A stretch of 64,000 nucleotides of DNA from JAOPZW01 sp963788935 (GCA_963788935.1 CAWBIM010000006.1:186001-250000); one strand, 5' to 3'; shown: positions 8,377 through 17,937, counted from the first letter of the stretch. Numbers and translations are program-made. The notes: generated from the letters alone by a model not told the origin.

Positions 8377-10461
8377 CAGCGCTGGCACGGATGATCGACC
8401 GGGCCGAGGACCGCTGGCCCGAGGACCCGGGCGCGGTGCCCGACGACACGCTCGGGCAGGTCCTGCTCGCCTCGCACCTGCTCGGCAGCGACCGTGCGGT
8501 GGCGAACTTCGGCGGCGGCAACACCTCCGCGAAGGGCACGGCGACCGACCACGTCGGCCGTGAGCAGCGCGTCATGTGGGTCAAGGGGTCGGGCAGCGAC
8601 CTCGCGACGATGGGCGCGGAGCACTTCACGCCGCTGCGCCTGGAGGAGATGCTCCCGCTCATCGAGCGCGACGAGATGCCCGACGAGGACATGGTCGCCC
8701 ACCTCGCCCGCTGCCAGACCGACCCGGCCGCGCCGCGCGCGTCGATCGAGACGCTGCTGCACGCGTTCGTGCCGGCCGACCACGTCCATCACACGCACCC
8801 CGACGCGATCAACGTGCTCGCGGGCACGCGCGACGGCGAGCGCCTCGTGGGCGAGTGCTTCGGGTCCGCGGCCGCGTGGATCCCGTACATCCGCCCCGGG
8901 TTCACGCTGGCCAAGCAGGTCGGCGAGGCGGTGCGCGCCGACCCCGGGCTCGAGCTCGTCGTGCTCGCCAAGCACGGCCTCGTCGTCTGGGGCGACACCG
9001 CCGAGGAGGCCTACCGCCGCACGCTCGACGCCATCAACCGCGCGGCCGACTTCGTCAATGCGAAGACGAACGGCACGCCGCGCTTCGGCGGCGTCGAGGA
9101 CGGCGCCGCCGTCGAGGAGGACGAGCGCGCGGCGCTGCTGCGCGAGGTGCTGCCGGTGCTGCGCGGGGCCGTCTCGAGCGAGCGGCCGAAGGTGCTGGTC
9201 GTCGACACGTCGCCGCGCGTGCTCGAGTTCGTGTCCTCGCGCGACGCGCCGGAGCTGACCGACGTCGGTGCGGCGTGCCCCGACCACCTCGTCCACACGA
9301 AGCGCCTGCCGCTGTGGATCCCGTTCGACCCGTCGTCGGAGGACGCGGCGGTCCTGGGCGAGCGGATCCGGGAGCGGGCGGCGGCGTTCCGCGACGACTA
9401 TCGCGCCTACGTCGAGCGCCACGCGGACGCGGACACCGAGCCCGCGGACCCCGACGCGCGCGTCGTGCTGATCCAGCACGTCGGCCTCGTCGGCGTCGCG
9501 CCCACGCCGAAGAACGCGCGGCTGTCGCGCGACCTGTACCACCGCGCGATCGAGGTCATGGCCGGCGCGCACGCCCTCGGGCGGCTTCACGTCGCTCGAC
9601 GAGGGCGAGAGCTTCGCCGTCGAGTACTGGCCGCTCGAGCTCTACAAGCTGTCGCTCGCGCCGGCGCCGGGCGAGCTGCAGGGCACGGTCGCGCTCGTCA
9701 CCGGCGCGGCCGGGGGCATCGGCCGCGCGGTCGTCGACGCGCTCGCGTCGGCCGGGGCGTGCGTCGTGGCCTACGACCTCGACGGCGACGGCGCGGAGGC
9801 GGCGGTCGAGGACCTCGGCGACGCCGGGGCGGCGGTCGCCGGCGACGTCACGTCCGAGGACTCGGTCCGCGACGCGTTCGCCGCCGCCATCGACGCCTTC
9901 GGCGGCGTCGACATCGTGGTCTCGAACGCCGGGGTCGCGTCGAGCGCGGCGATCGAGGAGACGACGCTCGCCGAGTGGGAGCGCAACCACGCGATCCTCG
10001 GCACCGGCTACTTCCTCGTCGCCCGCGAGGCGTTCGCGATCCTCCGCGCGCAGCAGCGCGGCGGCGCGATCGTGTTCGTCGCGTCGAAGAACGCGCTCGC
10101 GGCCGGCAAGAACGCCGCGGCCTACTCGTCGGCGAAGGCGGCCGAGCTGCACCTCGCGCGCTGCCTGGCCGAGGAGGGCGGCGCGGCCGGGATCCGCGTG
10201 AACACCGTCAACCCCGACGCCGTGCTCCAGGGCTCGCGGATCTGGGACTCGAGCTGGCGCGAGGAGCGCGCGGCGGCGTACGGGATCGACCCCGACGACC
10301 TCGAGGAGCACTACCGCCAGCGCACCACGCTGCGGGTCAACATCCTCCCGGAGGACATCGCCGGGGCCGTGCTGCACTTCGCCTCGCCGGCGCGGTCGGG
10401 CAAGAGCACGGGCAACATCCTCAACGTGGACGGCGGCGTGGCGGCGGCCTACCCGCGCTGA
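8373..10461 (+). CDS. rhaD: Bifunctional rhamnulose-1-phosphate aldolase / alcohol (lactaldehyde) dehydrogenase, single frameshift
   Basis: The last step of the pathway: an N-terminal class II aldolase domain splits rhamnulose-1-phosphate into DHAP and L-lactaldehyde, and a C-terminal SDR domain oxidises lactaldehyde. Aldolase features are NFGGGNTSAK, HVHHTHPDAINVLAG and LAKHGLVVWG (first about 400 residues). The SDR part has VTGAAGGIGRAVV, SNAGVASS and the catalytic AYSSAKAAELH. The frame moves by +1 at about 9582: ALG continues as GGFTSLDEGESFAVEYWPLELYKL only if one base is dropped, giving a full-length 695-residue protein. ATG 8373 overlaps the RhaI stop by 4 bp. The enzyme is either broken in this strain or the extra base is a sequencing error. 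Confidence 0.85.
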
Positions 10462-10476
10462 GCGGCGGGCCGCTCA
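10459..10476. terminator. Bidirectional hairpin shared by the two convergent stop codons
   Basis: TGAGCGG (10459-10465), a 4-base loop CGGG, then CCGCTCA (10470-10476). The left arm contains the stop of the rhamnose operon and the right arm contains the stop of the minus-strand TetR gene. There is no T-tract, as is usual in such GC-rich genomes, so terminator activity is inferred from position. Confidence 0.5.
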
Positions 10477-11070
10477 GGCCTCGGGGCGCAGGCGGTCGAC
10501 GAAGTCGGTGAACACGGCCGTGAGGTCGACCTCGTCGGGGTCGAGCAGCCACTGCAGCTGGAGCCCGTCGAACATCGCGATGATCTGCGGCGCGAGCGCC
10601 GCGGCGTCGATGTCGGCGCGGATCCGGCCCGCGGCCCGCTCGCTCTCGAGCCGCGCGGCGATCCGGCGGCGCAGCTCGCGGTAGCGGGCGACCATCCACT
10701 CGTGGGCGGGGTGCTCGAGGTCGACGCTCTCGCCCGCGAGGATCGTGAACAGGCGCACGAGGCCCGCCGTCGCCTGGTTCTCCCGGCACAGGCCGAGCAT
10801 GGCGTCGACGAACGCGGTGTGGTCGGCGAGGGCGCGGGCGATGCGCTCGGCGTCGTGGTCGTTGCGCAGCTGCAGCAGCTCGAGGAGGAGGTGCTCCTTG
10901 GAGGGGAAGTGGTGCAGCAGCCCCGGCTCGCTCAGGCCCACGCGGGTGGCGATGCTCGACAGCGATGCGCCGTAGAAACCCTGCGCGGCGAACACCTCGT
11001 TGGCCGCGGCGAGGATCGATTCGCGCCGCTCGCGCCCCTTCGCGTATCCGCCCCGCCGGGTCGCCGCCAT
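10474..11070 (-). CDS. TetR family transcriptional regulator
   Basis: A 198-residue repressor-type protein. Residues 15-65 form the TetR helix-turn-helix (RESILAAANEVFAAQGFYGASLSSIATRVGLSEPGLLHHFPSKEHLL). The C-terminal helical domain (about 85-190) would bind a ligand and dimerise. It is convergent with the rhamnose operon, with only 12 bases between stops, and its upstream neighbour runs the other way, so its target is not evident. Control of the rhamnose operon is possible but not indicated by any shared site seen here. Confidence 0.9.
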   Translation of the reverse strand: MAATRRGGYAKGRERRESILAAANEVFAAQGFYGASLSSIATRVGLSEPGLLHHFPSKEHLLLELLQLRNDHDAERIARALADHTAFVDAMLGLCRENQATAGLVRLFTILAGESVDLEHPAHEWMVARYRELRRRIAARLESERAAGRIRADIDAAALAPQIIAMFDGLQLQWLLDPDEVDLTAVFTDFVDRLRPEA

Positions 11071-11295
11071 CCTCCGAGCCTAGTGGGCGCGAGGCGTGTG
11101 GCGGGCCGGGCGACGCCCGAGCAGATGTCGCCCGGCCACGTGTCGAGAGGTCGGCGCCGCGCGGCGCGCCTCGAAGGTCTCCCCGGTCGGCCGGCCGCGG
11201 CCGGCCGCCGACGGCGTAGGTATATCGGCCCGGGCCGCCGCGGTCACGTCGCAGCGCGTGATCGAACACGGGCGCGCGCCGTAGGGTTCGCCCCG

Positions 11296-12456
11296 GTGGC
11301 GCGGGTCACGGAGCTTCGGGAGCACGGCGCGGCGCGCTTTCGCGCGCGCAGCGAGGCGCTGCTCTGGGGGGCGGCGGAGCGCTCGCGACCGAGCAGCGTC
11401 ATGGAGCGCCTGCAGGCGAACTGGCGCTGGTTCGCGCAGGCCGCGCTCGCGACCGGCCCGTCGTGGGCGCTCGCCCAGGCGCTGTTCGACCATCCGCGGC
11501 CGATCTTCGCGCCGGTCGCCGGGCTCATCGCGGTCAGCACGACCCTCGGTCAGCGCCGCCGCTACGCGGTCGAGATGGTGCTCGGGATCGCGCTCGGCAT
11601 CGGGATCGCCGACGCGCTGTTCAACCTCATCGGGTCGGGCACCTGGCAGATCACGGCGATCGTCGTCGGCGCGATGGTGGCCGCGGTGGCTCTCAACGGG
11701 AGCGTCGTGCTCGTCTCCGAGGCGGCGGCCTCGGCGCTGCTCGTCGTCACGGTGCAGCCGCCGGGCACCGGCCTGTCGGGCGCGCGGTTCCTCGACTCGC
11801 TCCTCGGCGGCCTCGTCGGGCTCGTCGTCACGTCGGTGCTCCCGGCCAGCCCGGGCCGGACGGTCCATCGCGCGGCGGCGTTCATGCTGGCCGAGATCGC
11901 CGCGACGCTCGAGGAGGTCGCCCAGGCGCTCGAGCGCCGCGACCCCGAGCCGGCCGAGCGGGCGTGGACGCGGGCCTCGGAGATCGACCCCGACGTCCTG
12001 CGCGACGCGATCGCGGCCGGGCACGAGACGCTGCGCCTCGCGCCATGGCTGCGCGGCACCCGGGCGCAGTTCGCCCGCTACTCGCGCGCGTTCGACCAGA
12101 TCGACAACGCCGTCACGAGCGTGGAGGCGCTGAGCCGCGCCGCGGTCCGGGCGATCGCGCAGGGCGACAACGTCCCGCCACCGGTGCCCGAGGCGGTGCG
12201 CGAGCTCGCCGACGCGGTCTGGCGTCTCGAGGCGACGCTCGACGAGGGCGGCGACGACGCCGCGGTCCGCGAGCCCGCGCTGCGCGCCGCGGCGCGCGCG
12301 ACGCTCGTCCTCGAGCAGACGGCCAACCTCTCGGTGAGCGTGATCGTCGTGCAGGTCCGCGCCACGGCGGTCGACCTGCTGCGCGGGTCGGGCTGGGACC
12401 GCGACGAGGCCGAGCACGCGGTGCGCGAGGCCGCGCGGACGCTCACGCTGGGCTGA
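11296..12456 (+). CDS. FUSC-family inner membrane protein (aromatic acid exporter-like)
   Basis: A protein of 386 residues with an N-terminal block of about six membrane helices (residues 45-190: WFAQAALATGPSWALAQALF, YAVEMVLGIALGIGIADALF, ITAIVVGAMVAAVALNGSVVL) and a C-terminal cytoplasmic helical domain of about 190 residues. This is the FUSC/ArAE arrangement proposed for efflux of aromatic acids; substrate unknown. A paralogue lies at 35112. The start is uncertain: GTG 11296 keeps the pre-helix region present in the paralogue, while ATG 11401 would sit right before the first helix. Its end overlaps the convergent phosphoesterase by 14 bases. Confidence 0.75.
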   Translation: MARVTELREHGAARFRARSEALLWGAAERSRPSSVMERLQANWRWFAQAALATGPSWALAQALFDHPRPIFAPVAGLIAVSTTLGQRRRYAVEMVLGIALGIGIADALFNLIGSGTWQITAIVVGAMVAAVALNGSVVLVSEAAASALLVVTVQPPGTGLSGARFLDSLLGGLVGLVVTSVLPASPGRTVHRAAAFMLAEIAATLEEVAQALERRDPEPAERAWTRASEIDPDVLRDAIAAGHETLRLAPWLRGTRAQFARYSRAFDQIDNAVTSVEALSRAAVRAIAQGDNVPPPVPEAVRELADAVWRLEATLDEGGDDAAVREPALRAAARATLVLEQTANLSVSVIVVQVRATAVDLLRGSGWDRDEAEHAVREAARTLTLG

Positions 12457-13279
12457 GCGCCAGCACGACCGCCTCGGGCGGCGCGAGCAGCCGCACGGGC
12501 AGGCCCGTCGTCCCGATCCCGGTCGTGACGAACAGGTGGCGCCCGCCCTCGGTGACGTGGCCCCGGGCGTAGCGCTCGCCGAACCGCGAGGGCAGGAACG
12601 GGCGGCGGACGACGGGCACGCCGACCTGGCCGCCGTGCAGGTGGCCGGAGACCGTGAGCGCGACGCGCGCGGGAACCGCGGGGAAGACGTCGGGGTCGTG
12701 GCTGAGGAGGATCACGGGCGCGCCGTCGGGGACGTCGCGCAGGGCGCGCCCGACGTCAGGGCGGCCGAAGCGCGCCTCCTCGACGCCGGCCACCCACAGG
12801 CGGTCGCCGGCGGGCACGGCGTCGTTCTCGAGCACGGTGATCCCGGCCGTCCGCAGCGCGGCGCGCATCCCGGGGCCGTCGTCGGCCCAGTCGTGGTTGC
12901 CGAGCACGGCGACGACGCCGAGCGGCGCGCGCAGCGCCCCGAGCCGCGCGGCGACCGCGCCCGGGGCGACGCGGGTCCCGAGCGCGACGGTCGGGTCGAC
13001 GTAGTCGCCGAGGAGCAGGACGAGGTCGGGGCGACGGGCGCCGACGGCCGCGACGAGACGCTCGATCCGCGCCTCGCGGACGTGCGGCGCGCCCGCGTGA
13101 AGGTCGGACACCAGCGCCACCCGCAGCCCGTCGAGCGCGGGCGGCCAGCCCGGCAGGGCGAGGTCGAGCTCGCGGATGCGGTCGCTCCGCGGTTCCTGCC
13201 ACAGCGCGCGCCAGGCGACGGCGGCGACGACGGCCCCGGCCGCCGCGGCCCCGGCGGCGGCTCGGCCCGGACGCTCCAT
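12443..13279 (-). CDS. Membrane-anchored metallophosphoesterase (calcineurin-like)
   Basis: A 278-residue phosphoesterase with one N-terminal membrane segment (AAAGAAAAGAVVAAVAWRAL), so the catalytic domain is probably extracytoplasmic. The dinuclear metal motifs are all visible: VSDLHAG (D-x-H), LLGDYVD (GD-x-x-D), LGNHDW (GNHD), ILLSHDPD and the terminal GHLHGGQ. This resembles the YkuE/lipid A-type metallophosphoesterases. ATG 13279 is preferred over an upstream GTG because it directly precedes the membrane segment and leaves a short divergent intergenic to the oxidase gene. Confidence 0.88.
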   Translation of the reverse strand: MERPGRAAAGAAAAGAVVAAVAWRALWQEPRSDRIRELDLALPGWPPALDGLRVALVSDLHAGAPHVREARIERLVAAVGARRPDLVLLLGDYVDPTVALGTRVAPGAVAARLGALRAPLGVVAVLGNHDWADDGPGMRAALRTAGITVLENDAVPAGDRLWVAGVEEARFGRPDVGRALRDVPDGAPVILLSHDPDVFPAVPARVALTVSGHLHGGQVGVPVVRRPFLPSRFGERYARGHVTEGGRHLFVTTGIGTTGLPVRLLAPPEAVVLALSPA

Positions 13280-13322
13280 GCGCGCCACGAGGCTAACAGC
13301 GCCGCGGGTAGCATCGCCGCCG

Positions 13323-14730
13323 ATGGCCCAGGAGAGCCCGGACTGGCAGGCGCTCGACGCGGAGGTCGAGGGCAAGGTCCTGCCGCCCGACGCGCCGGGC
13401 TACGAGACGGCGCGGCGGCCGGCGCTGGCCCGCTTCCGCGACGCGCGGCCCGCCGCGGTCGTGCGCTGCGCGGTCCCGGCCGACGTCGCCGCGACGATCG
13501 CCTTCGCCCGCGCCGCCGGGCTGCCGGTCGCGGCGCGCAGCGGCGGGCACTGCCTGGCGGGGCACTCCTCGACGGAGGGCGTCGTCGCCGACGTCGGGCC
13601 GATGGCGGAGGTCACGGTGGCCGACGGCGTCGCGACCGTCGGCGCGGGCGCGCGCCTCGGCGCGGTCTACGACGCGCTCGCCGCCGAGGGCCTCACGATC
13701 CCCGCCGGCTGCGGCCCGCGGGTCGGGACCGCCGGTCTCGTCCTGGGCGGCGGCCTCGGGATCCTCGGCCGCATGCGGGGCGTGCTCGCCGACTCGCTCG
13801 TCGGCGCCGACGTCGTGCTCGCCGACGGCCGCCTCGTCGCCTGCGACGAGGACCACGAGCCCGACCTCTTCTGGGCGCTGCGCGGCGCAGGCGCCGGCGG
13901 CTTCGGGATCGTCACCGCGCTGCGCTTCGCGACGCTGCCCGCGCCGGCACTCGACGCGCCTGCTGTACCGCTGGCCCGCGCGCCTCGCCGGCGCGGTCCT
14001 CGCGGCGTGGCAGGGGTGGGCGCCCGTCGCGCCCGACCCGCTGGCCGCGAGCCTGCTCGTCGCGGCGCCGTCGGATCCGCGGCTCGCACCGGTGATCACG
14101 GTCGCGGGCGCGTACGCGGGGCCGCGAACGGAGGCCGCCGCGCTGCTCGACGACCTCGTCGCACGCGTCGGGAGCGCCCCGGGCGAGGCGCTGCTCGAGC
14201 ACGCCTCCTACCGCGAGACGAAGCGCGAGCTGTCGAACGACGGCGCCGAGGACCCGCTCGAGCGCGAGCACATCGCCCACCGCTCGCAGTTCTTCGCCGC
14301 GCCGATCCCGCCGGACGCGGCCGCCGCGCTGCTCGCCCACCTCGAGGCCGACCGCCGCCCGGGCGAGGGCCGCGAGCTCGACTTCGGCCCGCTCGGCGGG
14401 GCCTATGCGCGGGTGCCGGCCGACGCGACCGCGTTCGTGCACCGCGACGCGGCCTTCCTCCTCAAGGCCTCGGCCGCCGTGGCCGCCGGGGCGGACGCGG
14501 GGGCGAAGGCGGCGGCGCAGGACTGGGCCGACCGCGCGCTCGAGATCGTCGCCCCGCACGGCACCGGCGGGGTGTACCCGAACTTCCCCGAGCCCGGCCG
14601 GGCGGACTGGGCGCGGGCCTACCACGGCGCGAACCTCGACCGCCTCGTCGCGATCCGCGGGCGCTACGACCCCGAGGACGTGCTGCGCGGCCCGCAGACG
14701 ATCCCGCTCCCGGCGACATCGGCCGGATGA
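13323..14730 (+). CDS. FAD-linked oxidase with berberine-bridge C-terminus, single frameshift
   Basis: A flavoprotein oxidase of the PCMH/BBE class. The FAD-binding domain has ARSGGHCLAGHSS (the His is where covalent FAD attaches in the family), GPRVGTAGLVLGGGLGILGR and GAGAGGFGIVTALRF. The C-terminal berberine-like segment reads FPEPGRADWARAYHG...LVAIRGRYDPEDVLRGPQTI. The frame shifts by +1 around 13945-13953; removing one base restores TRLLYRWPARLAGAVLAAWQGW and a 468-residue protein. It is transcribed divergently from the phosphoesterase. Substrate unknown. Confidence 0.82.
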
Positions 14731-14751
14731 TCGGGTAGGACTCCGGCGGAC

Positions 14752-15255
14752 ATGGCCCCCGCGCCGGACACCGACCGGACGTTCACCTCGCTCATGGGCG
14801 AGCTCGACTACCCGATGTTCATCGTCACGACGGTGGCGCCGGACGGCGAGCGCTCGGGCTGCCTGATCGGCTTCGCGACGCAGATCAGCATCGACCCGCC
14901 GCGCTTCCTCGTCGGGCTCTCGGACAAGAACCGCACGTACCGCGTCGCCCGGCGGGCCGAGCACATCGCGGTCCACTTCGTGCCCGAGGACGGCGAGGAC
15001 CTGGCCGAGCTCTTCGGCGGCGAGACCGGCGACGAGATCGACAAGTTCTCCCGCTGCGCCTGGCACGAGGGGCCCGCGGGCCTGCCGATCCTCGACGACC
15101 TGCCGAACTGGTTCGCCGCGCGGATCCTGCGGCGGATGCGCGGCGGCGACCACGACGCGCTCGTCCTCGAGCCGATCGCCGCCGAGCGCGAATCCGAGGA
15201 GAACGAGCTCACGTTCCACCGCGTCAAGCGCATGGCGCCGGGGCACGCGCCCTAG
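14752..15255 (+). CDS. Flavin reductase-like domain protein
   Basis: A 167-residue protein with the split-barrel FMN-binding fold of flavin reductases (PMFIVTTVAPDGERSGCLIGFATQISIDPPRFLVGLS). Such proteins reduce free flavin with NAD(P)H for partner oxygenases or act as small FMN oxidoreductases. It follows the FAD oxidase by 21 bases and precedes a RibD-like reductase by 6, so the flavin-related genes probably form one transcript. Partner unknown. Confidence 0.85.
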   Translation: MAPAPDTDRTFTSLMGELDYPMFIVTTVAPDGERSGCLIGFATQISIDPPRFLVGLSDKNRTYRVARRAEHIAVHFVPEDGEDLAELFGGETGDEIDKFSRCAWHEGPAGLPILDDLPNWFAARILRRMRGGDHDALVLEPIAAERESEENELTFHRVKRMAPGHAP

Positions 15256-15261
15256 CCCGCG

Positions 15262-16014
15262 ATGGAGACGTTCACCCGCCTGCTGCCCGACCGCGCGGAG
15301 GGCCTCACCGCGCTCGACCTCGCCGGCGAGCTGCCCGGCCCGATCCCCGACGACCGCCCGTTCGTGTGCCTGAACATGATCGCGACGGCCGACGGCCGGG
15401 CGACCATCGCGGGCCGCGCCGGCGGGATCGCCAACCGCGCCGACTACGAGCTCTTCCACGCGACCCGCGCGCGGATGGACGCGATCATGGTCGGCGCCGA
15501 GACGGTCCGGGTCGAGAGCTACGGGCGCACGATCAACAACGCCGAGGCGCGCGAGCGGCGCGAGCGCGAGGGGCTGCCCGGCGACTCGATGGCCGTCCTC
15601 GTCACGCGCCGCGTCTCGCTGCCCGCCGACGTCGGGCTCCTGCGCGCGCCGGAGAACACGGTGATCGTCCTCACGCCGTCGCCCGACGGCCGCCTGCCCG
15701 CCGAGGCCGCGGCCACCGTGCGCTACCTGCGCGAGCCGGAGATGGGCGCCGGCGTGCGGCGCCTGCGCGAGGAGTTCGGCATCCGCTCGATCGTGTGCGA
15801 GGGCGGGCCGAACCTCAACGCGACGCTCCTCCCGCTCGGGCTGATCGACGAGCTGCACCTCGTCTACGCGCCGAAGCTCGCGGGCGGCGAGGACCCGCTG
15901 ACGATCCTCGGCGGGCCGACCCTCGACCCGGCGATCGACCTCGACCTGCTCACGCTCCACGAGGCCGGCGGCTACCTCTACGCCCGCTACGGCGTGCGGG
16001 CCCGGGGCGCCTGA
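15262..16014 (+). CDS. RibD C-terminal/dihydrofolate reductase-family pyrimidine reductase
   Basis: A 250-residue protein with the RibD reductase domain without a deaminase domain. Key segments are FVCLNMIATADGRATIAGRAG, MDAIMVGAETVRVESYG and IVCEGGPNLNATLLPLGLIDELHLVYAPKL, the NADPH- and substrate-binding motifs. Stand-alone forms reduce the ribosylamino-pyrimidine in riboflavin or F420 pathways; which applies here is not clear from sequence. The neighbours (flavin reductase, deazaflavin nitroreductase-like gene) fit flavin/deazaflavin metabolism. Confidence 0.85.
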   Translation: METFTRLLPDRAEGLTALDLAGELPGPIPDDRPFVCLNMIATADGRATIAGRAGGIANRADYELFHATRARMDAIMVGAETVRVESYGRTINNAEARERREREGLPGDSMAVLVTRRVSLPADVGLLRAPENTVIVLTPSPDGRLPAEAAATVRYLREPEMGAGVRRLREEFGIRSIVCEGGPNLNATLLPLGLIDELHLVYAPKLAGGEDPLTILGGPTLDPAIDLDLLTLHEAGGYLYARYGVRARGA

Positions 16015-16019
16015 AGCCC

Positions 16020-16449
16020 GTGGACCGCGTCGCGCGCAAGCGCCGCCTCAGCCGGTTCGCGAGCGTCCGCCTGCTCAACCCGCTCATGCGCCCGGCGCTC
16101 GAGGCCGGGCTCGTCCCGCGCGGCTGGGCGCTGCTCGAGACGACGGGCCGGCGCAGCGGCACGCCGCGGCGCGTCCCGGTCGGCAACGGGCTGCGCGGCC
16201 CGCATTTCTGGATCGTCGCCGAGCACGGCCGCCACGCCCACTACGTGCAGAACATCGAGGCCGACCCGCGCGTCCGCGTGAAGGTCGGCCGCCGCCCGTG
16301 GCGGACGGGCACGGCGCACGTCCTGCCCGACGACGACCCCGGGCGCGCGGCTGCGGATGCTGCGCCGGCCCCTGAACGACGTCGGGCTGCGCGCGATGGC
16401 CAGCGAGATGGTCGTCGTGCGGATCGACCTCGACCCGCCGCTCGGGTGA
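16020..16449 (+). CDS. Deazaflavin (F420)-dependent nitroreductase family protein, single frameshift
   Basis: A 142-residue protein of the DDN/nitroreductase split-barrel family, which uses cofactor F420 or related ligands. It contains RGWALLETTGRRSGTPRRVPVGNG, HFWIVAEHGRHAHYVQNIEADPRVRVKVG and the typical end ASEMVVVRIDLDP. GTG 16020 lies 6 bases after the previous stop. The frame moves by +1 near 16349, after HVLPDDDPG; dropping one base gives RLRMLRRPLNDVGLRAMAS and an intact family-length protein. Confidence 0.8.
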
Positions 16450-16480
16450 GCGGCGGGCCGGGGCGCCCCGTACCCGGGGC

Positions 16481-16906
16481 GTGACGGTCCTGCTCATCGG
16501 CTTCGGCGCGGCGGCCTACATGGCGGGCGTGGGGTGGTTCGTGGGCGTCGTGCACTACCCGCTCCTCCCGGCCGTCGGCCCCGCCGGATGGGGCGCCTAC
16601 CACGCGCGCCACAGCGACCGGACGACGATCGTCGTGGTCCCGGCGATGGTCGCCGAGCTCGTCGCGGCGGCGGCGATCGCGGCCGACCGGCCCGCCGGCG
16701 TCGGTCCCGGCCTCGCGCTCGCCGGGCTCGCGCTCGCCGCCGCGACGTGGGCCCTCACCGCGGTCGCGGCGCGGCTGCACGGCCGCCTCGGCGATCCGCT
16801 CGACGCGCGGGCCCACCGCGCGCTGCTCGCCGTGCATCACGCCCGCACGGCGCTGTGGACCGCGCACGCGGTGCTCGGTGCGGTGATGGTCGCCCGGGCG
16901 GCGTGA
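16481..16906 (+). CDS. Small integral membrane protein, unknown function
   Basis: A 141-residue protein with four predicted membrane segments (residues about 3-25, 50-68, 75-97, 120-140) and polar loops rich in His and Arg (HARHSDRTT, RAHRALLAVHHARTALWTAHA). It resembles DUF1772-like membrane proteins in layout, but I do not recognise a defined family. GTG 16481 starts it; the gene is followed closely by the convergent azlD. Confidence 0.7.
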   Translation: MTVLLIGFGAAAYMAGVGWFVGVVHYPLLPAVGPAGWGAYHARHSDRTTIVVVPAMVAELVAAAAIAADRPAGVGPGLALAGLALAAATWALTAVAARLHGRLGDPLDARAHRALLAVHHARTALWTAHAVLGAVMVARAA

Positions 16907-16922
16907 TCGGCTTCGCGGCCGG

Positions 16923-17234
16923 TCAGGCGATCGCGCGCGCGGCCGCGGCCGTCGCCGCCGCGACGATCACGACGACGATCATCGGCCGGCGCAGCGCGAT
17001 CGCGACCGCCGCCGCGGCGAGGCCGGCGACGCGCGCGTCGAGGGCGATCCCGCGGCCGTCGGCGCCGATCGTCTCGTAGACGACGAGCGCGGAGAGCAGG
17101 GCGGGGGCGACGAGGCCGATCACCTGCGTCGCGCGCGCCGGGAGGCGGCGTCCGCCGATGGCCACCGGCCCGAACGCCTTGAGCGCGACGGTGCCGGCGC
17201 AGACCACGGCGATGAGGAGCCAGACCCCGGTCAT
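16923..17234 (-). CDS. azlD: AzlD-like branched-chain amino acid exporter subunit
   Basis: A 103-residue, four-helix membrane protein (GVWLLIAVVCAGTVALKAFGPVAIGG and following segments) of the AzlD family, the small partner of AzlC. The pair is implicated in export of branched-chain amino acids or analogues. ATG 17234 overlaps the azlC stop by 4 bp. The protein ends in an Ala-rich helix. Confidence 0.85.
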   Translation of the reverse strand: MTGVWLLIAVVCAGTVALKAFGPVAIGGRRLPARATQVIGLVAPALLSALVVYETIGADGRGIALDARVAGLAAAAVAIALRRPMIVVVIVAAATAAAARAIA

Positions 17235-17896
17235 CGCGCGCGCAGACCGATGAGGGCGGCCGCCGACGCCGCGATGACGGGCACGCCGACCGGCGCGACG
17301 GGCATCAGCGCGACCGTGATCGCGGCCCCGGCGAGCGCCGCCGCGACGGCGCGCCGGCTGCGTGCCTCCTCGACGACGAGCGACAGGTAGAAGGCCGGGA
17401 AGACCGCGTCGAGGCCCAGGCGCGCCGGATCGCCCAGCGCGCTGCCGAACAGCACGCCGAGCACCGTCCCGGCGATCCACGACGACGCCTGGGGGAGGGT
17501 CGCGCCGACGAGCAGGCCGCGGTCGAACGTGCCGTCGCCGCGGCTGGAGATGGCGAACGAGGCGTCGACGATCGCCTGGCTCTGCAGGGCGCGCGAGCGG
17601 GCGCCGCCGGGGAGCGACGGACCGACCGCGAAGCCCATCGGCAGCCAGCGGGCGTTCATCAGCAGCGCGGCGCCGATCGCGGCGCCCGTCGCGCCGCCGG
17701 CCGCGAGCACGCTGAGCGCGGCGAACTGCGCGCCGCCGGAGAAGACGACGACGGACATCACGATCGGCGCGATCGCGCCCATGACCGGCTCGGCGAGCAC
17801 CCCGAACGACGCCCCGAGGAGCAGTGTGGGGAGCACGAACGGCAGCGCGGCACGGAGGCCGGCGCGGATCCCGCTGTCGGGTGGCTGCGGCGGCAT
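17231..17896 (-). CDS. azlC: AzlC family branched-chain amino acid exporter subunit
   Basis: A 221-residue multi-helix membrane protein with the AzlC signature LPTLLLGASFGVLAEP, VFSGGAQFAALSVLAAGG and MNARWLPMGFAVGPSLPGG. It would form an amino acid efflux complex with the downstream AzlD. I prefer ATG 17896 to the possible upstream ATG 17920: the longer form would put the perfect inverted repeat at 17906-17934 inside the coding sequence. The neighbouring ABATE/CGNR gene is divergent and shares that site. Confidence 0.87.
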   Translation of the reverse strand: MPPQPPDSGIRAGLRAALPFVLPTLLLGASFGVLAEPVMGAIAPIVMSVVVFSGGAQFAALSVLAAGGATGAAIGAALLMNARWLPMGFAVGPSLPGGARSRALQSQAIVDASFAISSRGDGTFDRGLLVGATLPQASSWIAGTVLGVLFGSALGDPARLGLDAVFPAFYLSLVVEEARSRRAVAAALAGAAITVALMPVAPVGVPVIAASAAALIGLRAR

Positions 17897-17905
17897 CGGG
17901 TTGAC

Positions 17906-17934
17906 CTTACCAGTTGACATGAGATACTGGTAAG
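17906..17934. promoter_or_regulatory. Perfect inverted repeat between azlC and the CGNR regulator gene
   Basis: CTTACCAGT (17906-17914) and its exact complement ACTGGTAAG (17926-17934) are separated by 11 bases containing TTGACA. The site lies between two divergent starts and directly before the regulator's ATG at 17938. It looks like an operator bound by the adjacent zinc-finger regulator and controlling both genes; binding is inferred. Confidence 0.6.
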
Positions 17935-17937
17935 ACG

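Noticed and set aside
5578..8388. A 936-codon minus-strand open frame opposite the rhamnose genes
   Set aside because: High GC leaves few stops in the antisense frame. The composition is repetitive and the plus-strand genes carry clear family motifs.
17231..17920. Longer azlC starting at ATG 17920
   Set aside because: It would place the perfect inverted repeat inside the coding sequence and leave 17 bases to the divergent start; ATG 17896 fits the family better.
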